NCBI GenBank assembly: GCA_003216155.1
Contig: QCJH01000012.1
Coordinates: forward strand, 1 to 49,508
Direction: 5' to 3'
DNA length: 49,508 nucleotides
Source: Prochlorococcus sp. AG-409-A19
GTDB lineage: Bacteria > Cyanobacteriota > Cyanobacteriia > PCC-6307 > Cyanobiaceae
Notes under the pieces: model-generated
Databases searched by the model: none
Seen by the model: only the letters and a program-made list of their open reading frames with translations
Told to the model about the DNA's origin: nothing
Program-made: the position numbers and the translations under genes
In this document: positions 1 to 8,698 of the stretch, piece after piece
Position numbering within the stretch: the first letter of the stretch is position 1
Layout of the letters: every line of letters starts with the position of its first letter

Positions 1-1257
1 GGATTTCAGCGGCTGGTAGCGGATTTAGAGGCATGGCTGGCTGCTCTGACCGGGTTTTCAGGCGTGTCACTTCAGCCGAATGCTGGTTCTCAAGGAGAAT
101 TTGCAGGGTTGTTAATGATTCGTGCTTGGCATAAATCTCGTGGTGAAGCACAGAGAAATGTTTGTTTGATTCCCAATAGTGCGCATGGAACTAATCCAGC
201 AAGTTCTGTTATGGCTGGCTTTAGAGTTGTTCCAATTGCATGTGATGTAGAGGGAAATGTTGATTTAGAAGATCTTGCGCTTAAGGCTGAGTCTTATTCG
301 CGTGAATTGGCTGCGTTGATGGTTACCTACCCCTCAACGCATGGTGTCTTTGAACCAAAAATTCGTGAGATTTGTGATTTAGTTCATTTTTATGGAGGGC
401 AGGTTTATTTAGATGGTGCAAATTTCAATGCTCAAGTGGGACTTTGTAGACCTGGAGCATATGGGGCAGATGTTTGCCATCTAAATCTTCATAAGACTTT
501 TTGCATCCCTCATGGGGGAGGAGGCCCAGGAGTTGGCCCTGTGGGAGTTGCTTCTCATTTGATTCCATTTCTTCCATGCAATCTTTTGAGAAATCAAAAT
601 GAGACTTTTTCGATTGGCTCTGTTTGCTCTGCACCATTTGGGAGTGCAGGTATTTTGCCAATCAGTTGGATGTTTTTGCGGATGATGGGTGGGCAAGGTT
701 TGAGGCAAGCCAGTGAAGTGGCTTTGTTATCAGCTAATTATTTGGCTAACCGACTGGATCCTTATTACCCAGTGTTATTTAGAGGATTGCAAGGCTTAGT
801 TGCGCATGAATGCATTTTGGATTTGCGCCCTTTAAAGCGAACTTCAGGCGTGGATGTAGAAGATATTGCTAAGAGATTGATGGATTATGGTTTTCATGCA
901 CCAACAGTTAGTTGGCCTGTGCCAGGAACGTTGATGGTCGAACCGACTGAAAGCGAAAGTTTTGAAGAGCTTGATAAATTCTGTAAGGCGATGATTTCCA
1001 TTAGGGCTGAGATAGAAGCTATTGAGTCCGGCAAAGGAGACCCTGAAAACAATCCTCTTCGAAGAGCTCCCCATACTTTGTCCACTATTACTGCGGAAGT
1101 TTGGGATCGTCCTTATACGAGAAGTCAGGCCGCTTTTCCGATGCATGAGCAACGCCAAAACAAGTTCTGGCCAGCGGTTTCTCGTATAGACAATGCCTAT
1201 GGAGATCGGAATCTGGTGTGCACTTGCCCCTCGATGGAAGACTTTTCGGAAGGATAG
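1..1257 (+). CDS. gcvP: Glycine dehydrogenase (glycine cleavage P protein), C-terminal part
   Basis: The frame is open from the first base, so the 5' part of the gene lies outside the window; 418 residues of a protein usually about 950-1000 long are present. GcvP is the pyridoxal-phosphate enzyme that decarboxylates glycine and passes the aminomethyl group to the lipoyl H protein. Visible family motifs are [13 protein letters not shown] near the start of the fragment, HGTNPASS, and [16 protein letters not shown], which carries the PLP-binding lysine (codon 493-495). The C-terminal domain ends with a short acidic tail and a TAG stop. No other gcv gene is visible here. Identification is by family motifs and is firm. 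Confidence 0.97.
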   Translation, partial: GFQRLVADLEAWLAALTGFSGVSLQPNAGSQGEFAGLLMIRAWHKSRGEAQRNVCLIPNSAHGTNPASSVMAGFRVVPIACDVEGNVDLEDLALKAESYSRELAALMVTYPSTHGVFEPKIREICDLVHFYGGQVYLDGANFNAQVGLCRPGAYGADVCHLNLHKTFCIPHGGGGPGVGPVGVASHLIPFLPCNLLRNQNETFSIGSVCSAPFGSAGILPISWMFLRMMGGQGLRQASEVALLSANYLANRLDPYYPVLFRGLQGLVAHECILDLRPLKRTSGVDVEDIAKRLMDYGFHAPTVSWPVPGTLMVEPTESESFEELDKFCKAMISIRAEIEAIESGKGDPENNPLRRAPHTLSTITAEVWDRPYTRSQAAFPMHEQRQNKFWPAVSRIDNAYGDRNLVCTCPSMEDFSEG

Positions 1258-1309
1258 TTTTGGCCCTGGCCCTGGCTTATTTTGACTTTAGAAGGTAAAT
1301 TTTCATCGA

Positions 1310-1333
1310 AAACCGAATTTTTTGGTTTCTTTT
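1310..1333 (+). terminator. Possible weak terminator after gcvP
   Basis: An AAACC/GGTTT stem (1310-1314 with 1324-1328) encloses a T-rich 9-nt loop and is followed by CTTTT, about 50 nt after the gcvP stop. The stem is only five pairs and AT-rich, so termination would be inefficient. Just upstream, at 1262-1276, the hexamer GGCCCT is repeated about two and a half times. Confidence 0.35.
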
Positions 1334-1398
1334 AGCCGATTGCTTTTGATTTTTGATTAAAATCTCGCGCATCGGCATTCATCGCTGGGGGGACAGCA

Positions 1399-1659
1399 AT
1401 GGATAACGAAAAAGCAAGCAAGCATTTCACAAAGAAATTGCTTGATGATCAATTGAATTTTCCTTCTGTACCAGATGGACTTGAGTCACTCTTAAGTCGA
1501 GGAAATAGTGTTCAGGTCGCGGGAACAAATGTAATAAGAGTTCCTTTCGGGATTCGACAGTCTCGAAAGCAACGTCCAGAACGTCCTGATAGATGGGCAA
1601 CTTTGGTTTTACCTTTACAGCCACAAGGCAATCCAACGCCTCCACCTCAAGCGGCTTAA
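1399..1659 (+). CDS. Small hypothetical protein, 86 aa
   Basis: I do not recognise a named family. The protein is hydrophilic, with a lysine-rich N terminus, a central segment reading VAGTNVIRVPFGIRQSRK, a basic patch around residue 60 (RPERPDRWATL) and a proline-rich tail ending PTPPPQAA. There is no signal peptide or membrane segment. The ATG follows a G-rich run (GGGGGGACAGCA) that could serve as a ribosome binding site, and an AT-rich TTAAAAT element lies about 40 nt upstream, so it probably has its own promoter behind gcvP. Composition and position after gcvP look like a small lineage-restricted picocyanobacterial gene. Function is unknown. Confidence 0.7.
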   Translation: MDNEKASKHFTKKLLDDQLNFPSVPDGLESLLSRGNSVQVAGTNVIRVPFGIRQSRKQRPERPDRWATLVLPLQPQGNPTPPPQAA

Positions 1660-1664
1660 ATTTG

Positions 1665-1877
1665 TCAGGCTGCTTCTTGGCTTGAATTTTGTTGATTGCT
1701 TATCAGGCGTAAATCAACCATGGCTTTTACTTCAGCTAATGAGCAAGAAGCTGTTCGAAAAGGCAGGAATACCATTGGACTACGCTCAGGCCTGACGAGC
1801 CAACTGTTATTGGCTTGAGGCAACAGCAGGAAACCTCGATATCTGATGGCTAATTGCTGGTTTGATCGGAATCCCAT
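1665..1877 (-). CDS. Small hypothetical protein, 70 aa
   Basis: This reading frame has the amino-acid texture of a real protein, with alternating hydrophobic and basic residues and a core WLVRPERSPMVFLPF followed by a helix-like CSLAEVKAMVDLRLIS. It lies tail to tail with the 86-residue gene (5 nt between stops) and no competing frame in this stretch is as convincing. Start is ATG. I know no function for it. There is no membrane segment or catalytic motif. It could be spurious; comparison with other picocyanobacteria would settle it. Confidence 0.55.
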   Translation of the reverse strand: MGFRSNQQLAIRYRGFLLLPQANNSWLVRPERSPMVFLPFRTASCSLAEVKAMVDLRLISNQQNSSQEAA

Positions 1878-2173
1878 CTTTGATGGAACTATCTATGAAC
1901 TCCACAGCATTTCAATGCACAATATGTAGCGCCCTTCGGAATTAATGAAAGTCTTTAGAATTGGCTTTTTGCTTTTGTCTGCTTCGATACAAATATTGCT
2001 GAGTATGCCTTTGAGCTCGATTTAGTATTTTTTCATTGGTTTAGCTTTGCACATTTTTATTTTTTGCCGTGAGGCGCCTTTCGCTATATATGGTGTCTCA
2101 ATTGATTTGGACTGGGAGGCAAAGCAATGGGATGTTGAATGGTTTTGTGTGGATGGTCTTATAAGCCTGGTGT

Positions 2174-2698
2174 TTAGATTCTCAATGGCTCCATTTGCAT
2201 TAAAAGCGCTAGAAGCTCCTTGATGGATTGATCTTGTGCAGGCTTTTGACTATTGCTCATTAGTTGGCGTCCAAGGACTTGGGCTCCAAGGTGAGACAGT
2301 TGGATCCGAAGTGACGTTAATAGCGCCATTCCTCCTCCTCCTGAGAAGCTGGCTATGGCGATTGGTCTTCCATTGAATAACTTTCGAAAGTCTTCTCCTT
2401 CTACGGAAAGCCATGCAACTGTACTTGTGAAAACAGGCGGAATAGAGCCGTTGTATTCAGGTGCGCAAATCACCCATTTTGAGTAAGAAGCCATTTCTTG
2501 GCCAAGCTTGCTAGCTAGCGATGGGACTCCATCTGACGAATGAGTTCTTGGGTTATATAGGGGTAAGTCAATGCTCGTTAAATCTATGAGTTTGGTTTTA
2601 GCTCCAAATTCTTGACCATATCGAACAAATTTCTCTGCAAGCTTGAGATTTTCACCGTTACTTGCAGTGATTACAAGAAGATCCTTGGTGAATTTCAT
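2174..2698 (-). CDS. NADPH-dependent FMN reductase family protein
   Basis: A 174-residue flavodoxin-like protein of the NADPH-dependent FMN reductase family (SsuE/ArsH/azoreductase type). The N-terminal phosphate-binding loop region reads ITASNGENLKLA (residues 10-21). The family block CAPEYNGSIPP (about 98-108) and the glycine-rich SFSGGGGMALL (about 137-147) are both present. Members reduce FMN, quinones or azo compounds with NADPH. It starts 49 nt downstream of flv1 on the same strand and may be co-transcribed with it, which suggests a supply or redox role beside the flavodiiron proteins; that link is inference. The actual substrate cannot be read from sequence. Confidence 0.85.
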   Translation of the reverse strand: MKFTKDLLVITASNGENLKLAEKFVRYGQEFGAKTKLIDLTSIDLPLYNPRTHSSDGVPSLASKLGQEMASYSKWVICAPEYNGSIPPVFTSTVAWLSVEGEDFRKLFNGRPIAIASFSGGGGMALLTSLRIQLSHLGAQVLGRQLMSNSQKPAQDQSIKELLALLMQMEPLRI

Positions 2699-2747
2699 TG
2701 TTAGTTTTGTAAGGTTGTTTGCGAGACAGACTTACTGGCCCCCCTTG

Positions 2748-4592
2748 CTAATAGGTAGTTCCAGTACGGCGATGGTGCACAGCAGTGAGGCTTTTATTAT
2801 CGATTAATTGGCCGCTAATGATTTCTGCATAAATGAGCCAATGGTCTCCACATTCCATACGTTGCTTTATTGATCCTTCTATCCATGCAAGGGTTCCTTC
2901 AAGGAGAGGTTGGTCATTGGGGCCAAAGTTAAGCATTAGTCCTTTCAACCGATCTGCTCCAGGTGGAAAGGGCTGTAAGAATTGTCTCATGATTTTTTTT
3001 TCCTTACCCTCTGCGAGCAAATTCAGTGCGAAGTAATCATCGATGTGGAGTAGTGCTTCAACAGCTCTATCTTTTGCAACAGCAATGGTGATTCCAGGAG
3101 GAGAGAAGCTTGCTTGACTTACCCAGCTTGCCACCATGGCTCCTGTGAGTGAATTATCCCCTACTTTTTTCTTAGCGGTAAGGACTGATAAGGAGCCAAC
3201 AATGCGACCTAGTGCAAGCATGCGTGAATCACTACGACTTTCCTTGAGTCCTCCCGAAGTACGTCTTTGTTGCTTGTGATGTTTTTGTAATAGTTCTCGT
3301 GCAAAGTGTGTACCTGTTTCTTCGATGGTTTTAATCATTGAAGGATTTGGGCTGAATTTAACTTTGATAGGGTGAAAACCAAAATGGAATCCTCCATCCC
3401 TGAGCTTATTTTCGAGGAGATCTATCGCTTCTCCACTCCAACCAAAGCTGCCAAAAACACCTACTGGCTTTTCTCTATCCCCTTCTGCTAATAGTGTGCC
3501 TAATGCAGCAACAATAGGTGTTGGTGCGTGTCCACCAAGCGTTGGAGATCCTATTAGATAGCCATCTGCTTGTTGGATAGCGTTAACTAGCTCTTTCGCG
3601 GGTGCAAATTCACAGTTTAAGCTTTTGATTTGTACTTTAGTACGATTCACGCCTTGTGCGAGTGCATCAGCTATAGAGGCTGTATTTCCATAGGCACTAG
3701 CGTATATCATGACTACCTTTAGAATCGCATTTTGTTGACCCTCACCCCATCGTTGGTAGTCATTTAGTAAACTTCGCCAACTTGTTTCGATGGCTGGCCC
3801 ATGCCCTGGAGCAATAGTCTGTATATCTAGATCTTCTAAACGCTCTACAACCGCGTTAACTTGATTAGCCATTGGGGCCATAAGACAGTCGTAAAAATGA
3901 CGGCGCTCTTCTTCAGTGCTTGCTCGATTAACTTCCGCCCATTGAGGTGTACAAAGATGCGCAGCAAAAAGTTTGTCACTCATTAAAAGGCCTAGAGTTT
4001 CTTCAAAAGCAATGAGCCCGCCTGGCCAGCGAGGAGTTGGAGTTGGAAGAAGGAGCAACGTATGGTCACAACTTGTTGAAAGCTTGTGCTCTTTACGAAT
4101 GATTTGAATGCTAGGTAGTTTTTCACCAGCTTCTCTGGCAATAGAACTATCTGCTGTTAGATCTTTGTGTTGGCACCAAAGTTCTTTAAGTAACTTGGCA
4201 CCAGGATTTGAGCTGATCAACTCTAAGTCTGGGTAGACGTTATGAAGTTCTTTGAGAAGCGCAACACGATTAGGATTTACGTGGCCAACTATGACTTTTA
4301 GCGACGTAGTGTTTGTGGGCAGTGATTGCCTAAGTGTAGGTATAAATACTTCCGCATATGCTCCTCCCGGAGGGTGTATTAGGACCGCTGCGTGATGCTT
4401 TTGATTTGAGTCAAGTCCAGGAGTGAACAGAAAGCTGTTGGCGGTGCTTCCTCTTTCAAGTCCGTACTCAGACTCAAAGCGCAGACGCTTTGGACTAAGG
4501 CCTTTCAGACTGATCAATCCAGGTTCGATCGGAATAACGATGACCTGTCGCCCTTCTATGGTTTTCGATGATGTTTCCAGAGATTTATTCAC
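2748..4592 (-). CDS. flv1: Flavodiiron protein Flv1 (diflavin flavoprotein), degenerate iron site
   Basis: 614 residues in three domains: metallo-beta-lactamase-like (about 30-280), flavodoxin-like (about 290-435, starting VVMIYASAYGNTASIADAL) and a C-terminal flavin reductase domain (about 455-614) with GAMVASWVSQASFSPPG. This order is specific to oxygenic phototrophs, where Flv1 and Flv3 act together in photoreduction of O2 to water behind photosystem I. The di-iron ligands are largely lost: where the partner protein has H-x-E-x-D-H this one has H104-V-N106-P-N108-R109, and the next histidine is replaced by R188. D206 and H264 remain. That pattern is typical of Flv1. The start is GTG with GAGAG just upstream. 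Confidence 0.93.
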   Translation of the reverse strand: MNKSLETSSKTIEGRQVIVIPIEPGLISLKGLSPKRLRFESEYGLERGSTANSFLFTPGLDSNQKHHAAVLIHPPGGAYAEVFIPTLRQSLPTNTTSLKVIVGHVNPNRVALLKELHNVYPDLELISSNPGAKLLKELWCQHKDLTADSSIAREAGEKLPSIQIIRKEHKLSTSCDHTLLLLPTPTPRWPGGLIAFEETLGLLMSDKLFAAHLCTPQWAEVNRASTEEERRHFYDCLMAPMANQVNAVVERLEDLDIQTIAPGHGPAIETSWRSLLNDYQRWGEGQQNAILKVVMIYASAYGNTASIADALAQGVNRTKVQIKSLNCEFAPAKELVNAIQQADGYLIGSPTLGGHAPTPIVAALGTLLAEGDREKPVGVFGSFGWSGEAIDLLENKLRDGGFHFGFHPIKVKFSPNPSMIKTIEETGTHFARELLQKHHKQQRRTSGGLKESRSDSRMLALGRIVGSLSVLTAKKKVGDNSLTGAMVASWVSQASFSPPGITIAVAKDRAVEALLHIDDYFALNLLAEGKEKKIMRQFLQPFPPGADRLKGLMLNFGPNDQPLLEGTLAWIEGSIKQRMECGDHWLIYAEIISGQLIDNKSLTAVHHRRTGTTY

Positions 4593-4930
4593 GAGCTCTC
4601 AAAAAGGAATTGGTTTGAGAAGGAACTTTTGAGAATCTAACTTTACTAGCAGCTTAATAAATCTTCGAGTTGATTTCAGCTTGTCAAAATCAAATGGGTT
4701 TGATTTTGTAAATTGACAATTTTTGCATTGTGTTTTTCTCCTCTTCATACCGAGGTAATCAGAGGATTTGTAGAGGGTGATTTTTCTTTATAGAAAATGC
4801 TTTAAAATAGTATCTATGTTAAAGAAAACCATTGAAAGATTACCGCCAATCAATATGCTTTATAAGCTTTATTATCAATATATAGATTAGCCTTGATTAG
4901 GCCGACTTATTTGCGCGATTTTTATCATTA
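4593..4930 (-). promoter_or_regulatory. flv3-flv1 intergenic region with a near-perfect hairpin
   Basis: A 338-nt AT-rich gap with no gene separates flv3 from flv1, unusual in this compact stretch. It contains a perfect 10-bp inverted repeat, CAAAATCAAA (4685-4694) and TTTGATTTTG (4699-4708), around the loop TGGG. An outer pair, TTGTC (4681-4685) and GACAA (4715-4719), flanks it. The hairpin lies about 93 nt upstream of the flv1 GTG. It could be an operator, an RNA processing signal or a poor terminator for flv3; there is no U-tract of the classical kind on the minus strand. The gap suggests that flv1 has its own promoter. Confidence 0.45.
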
Positions 4931-6706
4931 TTAGTAATGGTTAGATACCTTTCTGTGGTGTACAGCAGTTTTCCCTTCTGCATTGGATACTTCTCCTTGC
5001 TCTACTTCTGCATAGATAATCCAATGGTCTGGACCCTCTAATCTTTTTATTACTCGACACCCTAAGTATGCCAGTGCATCAACTAGGACTACTCCTCCTT
5101 TGACGATACCTTCTAATATTTCTATTCCAGCGAATCGATCAGCACCAGGAGGAAATCGCTTGAGAAAATGGCGTAATAAGGGCTGGTAGTCTTTTTCGTC
5201 TAATATATTAATTACAAAACGATCTTCTACTTGCATTAGTGCTTCAATTGCTCGATCTTTAGCAACGGCGACAGTTAATCCTGGAGGGGAAAAGCTAGCT
5301 TGACTTACCCAACTGGCTACCATGGCTCCACGACGCTGACTTTCCCCCTTGCCTTGACTAGCTGTGATGATGTATAGCCCACCGCTAATTCTTCCTAATG
5401 CTTTATCAATATCCCCATCTATTGTTTTCATATTTTCAATAGATTTAGTTCGGTTGAGTAGTTGCCCTAGATCAGTTCCTGCCTCTTCAAAACGCTGATA
5501 CGTTTGACCAATTGGTATGCTTTTTACTCGTAAGGGAGCAAAAGCTTCTTTTTGGCCTTGATTACTTATTTTATTGGCAACAGCATCGATTGGCTCATCA
5601 TTTCCGCCATATGCATCATATACGGCTACAAATTGCTTTGCTTTTAAGGCAGCTAGTAATGTACCTATAGAACTTTGCAATTCTGAATCGGGTGCATTTG
5701 GCCATGTAGGGACAACAATAGCCTTTGCTTCTCCTATTAGTGTACTAAGTTCTTGTTTGTCCGTTGCTCTTAGATCTATTAGTTGTACTTGAGCATCGGC
5801 TTTGCTTATACCATGTGATATTGATTGGCTAAGACGATCACAGAAACCGTATTGGCTTAGATAGCACACAACCGCATAGTCTTTCCCTTTGTTTCGTTGT
5901 TGACTCCAAGTGCGATAGTCGTTAATCCAAAGATTGAGATGAAATCGGAGTAGGGGACCATGACCTACTGCTATGGTTTTAATTTCTGGTAATTTATCTA
6001 TTCGCTTTAGAGCTTGCAGAACACTACGTGCATTTGGCCCCATGAGACAATCGTAGTAGAAACGAAAGTCTGGATATATTGATTCAGGATCTTTATCAAA
6101 AAGCTCATTTGAACAATAGTGCAATCCAAATGCATCACATGTATAAAGAATGCCAGTGCCTTGATCAAAAGCAAAGGTTGTATCCGGCCAATGTAAATTT
6201 GGTGCACTTATAAACTCCATTTTATGCTGAATCTTACTTGTTTTATTTATTCCTAAATCTAGTACATCTCCATTTTTCATTACACGAGAATTAAACGGCT
6301 TGTGTAATTGATCTTTTAAAAATTGAATAGCTACTTTTGAAGCTATAATTTCAATATCAGAATTAATTGCGAGTAAATCGCCAATTAGACCTGAATGATC
6401 AGGTTCAGTATGACTTACAATTAAGAAGTCGATTTTAGATACATTGATTTGTTTCTGAAGAAGCTGAAGCCAAGTGTCTTTAAATTTTGAATGACTTGTA
6501 TCGATCAGAGCTGTTTTTTCGCCACGTACAAGAAAACTGTTGTATGTGGTGCCATTCCTTAATCCAAATTCAATGTCAAAACGACTTCGCTCCCAATCAA
6601 GAGATCTGATTGTGCTGGTATCTTCAGCAATGATTTCGTATTGCAGTGATAAGGTGCTTTTTTGATCCGACGTTTTAATAGTGGTGTTCTTTTTTGGAGC
6701 TTCCAT
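4931..6706 (-). CDS. flv3: Flavodiiron protein Flv3 (diflavin flavoprotein), intact iron site
   Basis: 591 residues with the same three-domain order as its neighbour: beta-lactamase-like (about 20-270), flavodoxin-like (about 277-420) and flavin reductase (about 440-591). The canonical di-iron ligands are all present: H99-T-E101-P-D103-H104, H172 in NLHWPDT, D191 in TCDAFG and H249 in VGHGP. This identifies it as the Flv3 type, which in cyanobacteria partners Flv1 in NADPH-linked reduction of O2 to water. The ATG lies 53 nt after the stop of the TRAP large permease on the same strand, so it may be partly co-transcribed with the transporter. The stop is followed by the long gap before flv1. 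Confidence 0.95.
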   Translation of the reverse strand: MEAPKKNTTIKTSDQKSTLSLQYEIIAEDTSTIRSLDWERSRFDIEFGLRNGTTYNSFLVRGEKTALIDTSHSKFKDTWLQLLQKQINVSKIDFLIVSHTEPDHSGLIGDLLAINSDIEIIASKVAIQFLKDQLHKPFNSRVMKNGDVLDLGINKTSKIQHKMEFISAPNLHWPDTTFAFDQGTGILYTCDAFGLHYCSNELFDKDPESIYPDFRFYYDCLMGPNARSVLQALKRIDKLPEIKTIAVGHGPLLRFHLNLWINDYRTWSQQRNKGKDYAVVCYLSQYGFCDRLSQSISHGISKADAQVQLIDLRATDKQELSTLIGEAKAIVVPTWPNAPDSELQSSIGTLLAALKAKQFVAVYDAYGGNDEPIDAVANKISNQGQKEAFAPLRVKSIPIGQTYQRFEEAGTDLGQLLNRTKSIENMKTIDGDIDKALGRISGGLYIITASQGKGESQRRGAMVASWVSQASFSPPGLTVAVAKDRAIEALMQVEDRFVINILDEKDYQPLLRHFLKRFPPGADRFAGIEILEGIVKGGVVLVDALAYLGCRVIKRLEGPDHWIIYAEVEQGEVSNAEGKTAVHHRKVSNHY

Positions 6707-6759
6707 GTGGTGTCTCTTTTATCGCATTACTTTAAAGAATTTTGGTGAAGAGATACTCT

Positions 6760-8136
6760 TTAGTTAACTGAGTAGGCCATATTTGGTAGCCATGTTACTA
6801 GACCCGGCACCAAAATTATGATTACTAATACAGCTATTTGTAGCCCTACGAATGGAAGTGCTCCTAAGTAGATTTCTCTAGTGGTTACTGAATTAGGAGT
6901 CACACCACGGAGATAAAATAGTGCGAATCCAAAAGGAGGAGTGAGAAACGACGTTTGAAGGTTGGCTCCTATGACTACTCCTAGCCAAATGAGAGCTTCT
7001 GGGCCTAGTAATTGTCTTGCTGCGGGCAGTAGAAGTGGAACCGCTATGAAAGCGATTTCAAAGAAGTCGATGAAGAAGCCAAGTATGAAGATAGTCAGCA
7101 TGCTGAATGCCATGAAACCAATTTTGCCACCAGGAAGATTCAGCAATAGATCAGCGATAAGTTCATCACCTCCTACTCCACGAAAGATCAAGCTAAATGC
7201 TGTTGAACCAATTAAAATTGCCATGACCATAGCTGTGGTACGAAGCGTTTCGTCACAAACTTTGGAAAGGCTTTGGCGACTGAAGCCACCATTGAGAGCA
7301 GCTAGTCCCATAGCGCCTAGTGCCCCAATAGTGCCTGCTTCTGTAGGGGTAGCGATCCCAAAGAATATGCTGCCCAAGACCAATAGGATCAGCGCTAAAG
7401 GAGGGAGCATGACTTGCAACTGTCTTATGAGTTGCAGTGGTGAGATCTTGATGGGTTTTTGTTGAGGCGCAAGGTCAGGTTTTAGATGACTGATTATGAG
7501 TACATATAGTGCGAATGCACCGGCCATAAGTAGTCCAGGGATTAGTGACCCGAGAAATAAATCTCCTACTGAAATTCCAAGCTGATCACCAAGAACTACC
7601 AAAACAATGCTTGGCGGGATGATTTGGCCCAGAGTCCCTGAAGCTGCGATCACTCCGGTTGCTAATGAACGGTTATATCCTGCTTGCAGCATGGCAGGTA
7701 AAGAAATGAGGCCCATGGTGGTCACGGTTGCAGCGACTACTCCTGTAGTCGCTGCAAGAAGTGACCCAACAACTACTACTGAAAGAGCAAGCCCTCCCCT
7801 AAGACGGCCAAGCAGTTTGGCCATGCTTTCAAGTAGTCGTTCAGCTATGCCAGAAGTTTCCAGCATTGATCCCATAAAGATGAATGCGGGTATGGCCAAC
7901 AATGTGAAGTTGGACATGATGCCTAGAATTCTTTGGGGCAATGCGGTTACAAAAAGGGGGTCAATTGCACCAAAGATCATTCCAAGGATTGAGAAAATTA
8001 CAGCAATACCTCCTAGGCAGAAAGCAACTGGATAGCCGCTTAAAAGAACTATTACTAGAGCTATAAACATTCCTGGCCCTAGTATTAATGCAGACTCAAA
8101 GCTGATCACATAGCCAAGAAAGTCAACTTCAATCAA
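6760..8136 (-). CDS. TRAP transporter large permease subunit (DctM type)
   Basis: A 458-residue, very hydrophobic protein with about twelve predicted membrane segments, matching the DctM family in length and in the block TLGQIIPPSIVLVVLG (about 169-184). DctM forms the Na+- or H+-coupled channel of tripartite ATP-independent periplasmic transporters. The start codon is TTG, supported by an AGGAG Shine-Dalgarno sequence (8144-8148) seven nt upstream, itself just after the stop of the small permease gene. With the small permease and binding protein upstream, it completes a three-gene TRAP operon. Confidence 0.95.
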   Translation of the reverse strand: MIEVDFLGYVISFESALILGPGMFIALVIVLLSGYPVAFCLGGIAVIFSILGMIFGAIDPLFVTALPQRILGIMSNFTLLAIPAFIFMGSMLETSGIAERLLESMAKLLGRLRGGLALSVVVVGSLLAATTGVVAATVTTMGLISLPAMLQAGYNRSLATGVIAASGTLGQIIPPSIVLVVLGDQLGISVGDLFLGSLIPGLLMAGAFALYVLIISHLKPDLAPQQKPIKISPLQLIRQLQVMLPPLALILLVLGSIFFGIATPTEAGTIGALGAMGLAALNGGFSRQSLSKVCDETLRTTAMVMAILIGSTAFSLIFRGVGGDELIADLLLNLPGGKIGFMAFSMLTIFILGFFIDFFEIAFIAVPLLLPAARQLLGPEALIWLGVVIGANLQTSFLTPPFGFALFYLRGVTPNSVTTREIYLGALPFVGLQIAVLVIIILVPGLVTWLPNMAYSVN

Positions 8137-8149
8137 TGGAGTACTCCTA

Positions 8150-8698
8150 TTAGGTTTTGTTTGACATTTGATTTGGTTTGAGTTGAAACTTTAATTTTGC
8201 CCAAGTAGTAATAGCCTCTGATATTCCTTGAAGAGCTAATAGTAAAAAGCTGATAGGGATTAGAGCCTTTATTAAGTAACGTGGTAAGCCATTAGGATCT
8301 GGGGAGGCTTCCCGAATATTCCATGAATGGAATGCGGGTTCGATTGAAATAGCCATGACTCCTAGAGCAAAAGGTAATAGCAAGAGCAACGTTCCTATTA
8401 GTTCTATTTTCGCCTTACGCTTTGGTCGCCAATTTGCTTGTAAAACATCTACTCTGACATGCCCTTGACGTTGTAATGTCCAACCTAACCCTAGTAAAAA
8501 AACAATATCAAATAGGTACCATTGCCCTTCGATTAAGCCATTGGAACTGAGGTTAAGGCCTAGAGCTACTCCTAAATACCTACCTACTACATTCCAAAAC
8601 CCTAAACCAAGCATGAGTAATACAGACCAACGTGCAATGTATGCAATCGCCCTGTTTAAATTGTTTAGGTATTGTGCGATATTTAGTAAGACATTCAT
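8150..8698 (-). CDS. TRAP transporter small permease subunit (DctQ type)
   Basis: 182 residues with four hydrophobic segments, the standard DctQ topology. The segment LGLGFWNVVGRYLG in the first helix pair and the loop QRQGHVRVDVL before the third helix are family-typical. DctQ pairs with the large permease to form the membrane part of a TRAP transporter. The ATG directly abuts the stop codon of the binding-protein gene (no spacer), and the large permease follows after 13 nt, so the three are almost certainly one transcript with coupled translation. Confidence 0.93.
   Translation of the reverse strand: MNVLLNIAQYLNNLNRAIAYIARWSVLLMLGLGFWNVVGRYLGVALGLNLSSNGLIEGQWYLFDIVFLLGLGWTLQRQGHVRVDVLQANWRPKRKAKIELIGTLLLLLPFALGVMAISIEPAFHSWNIREASPDPNGLPRYLIKALIPISFLLLALQGISEAITTWAKLKFQLKPNQMSNKT

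Noticed and set aside
2041..2217. Plus-strand open stretch with GVSIDLDWEAKQWDVEW near the 3' end of the FMN reductase gene
   Set aside because: Protein-like in part, but it lacks a start codon and overlaps the end of a clear gene on the other strand; could be a remnant but not supportable.
6962..7465. Long plus-strand open frame antisense to the TRAP large permease
   Set aside because: It mirrors a clear membrane-protein gene; the product is rich in serine, proline and methionine with no family pattern.
7607..8035. Second plus-strand frame antisense to the TRAP large permease
   Set aside because: Same reason: a shadow of the hydrophobic codons on the other strand.
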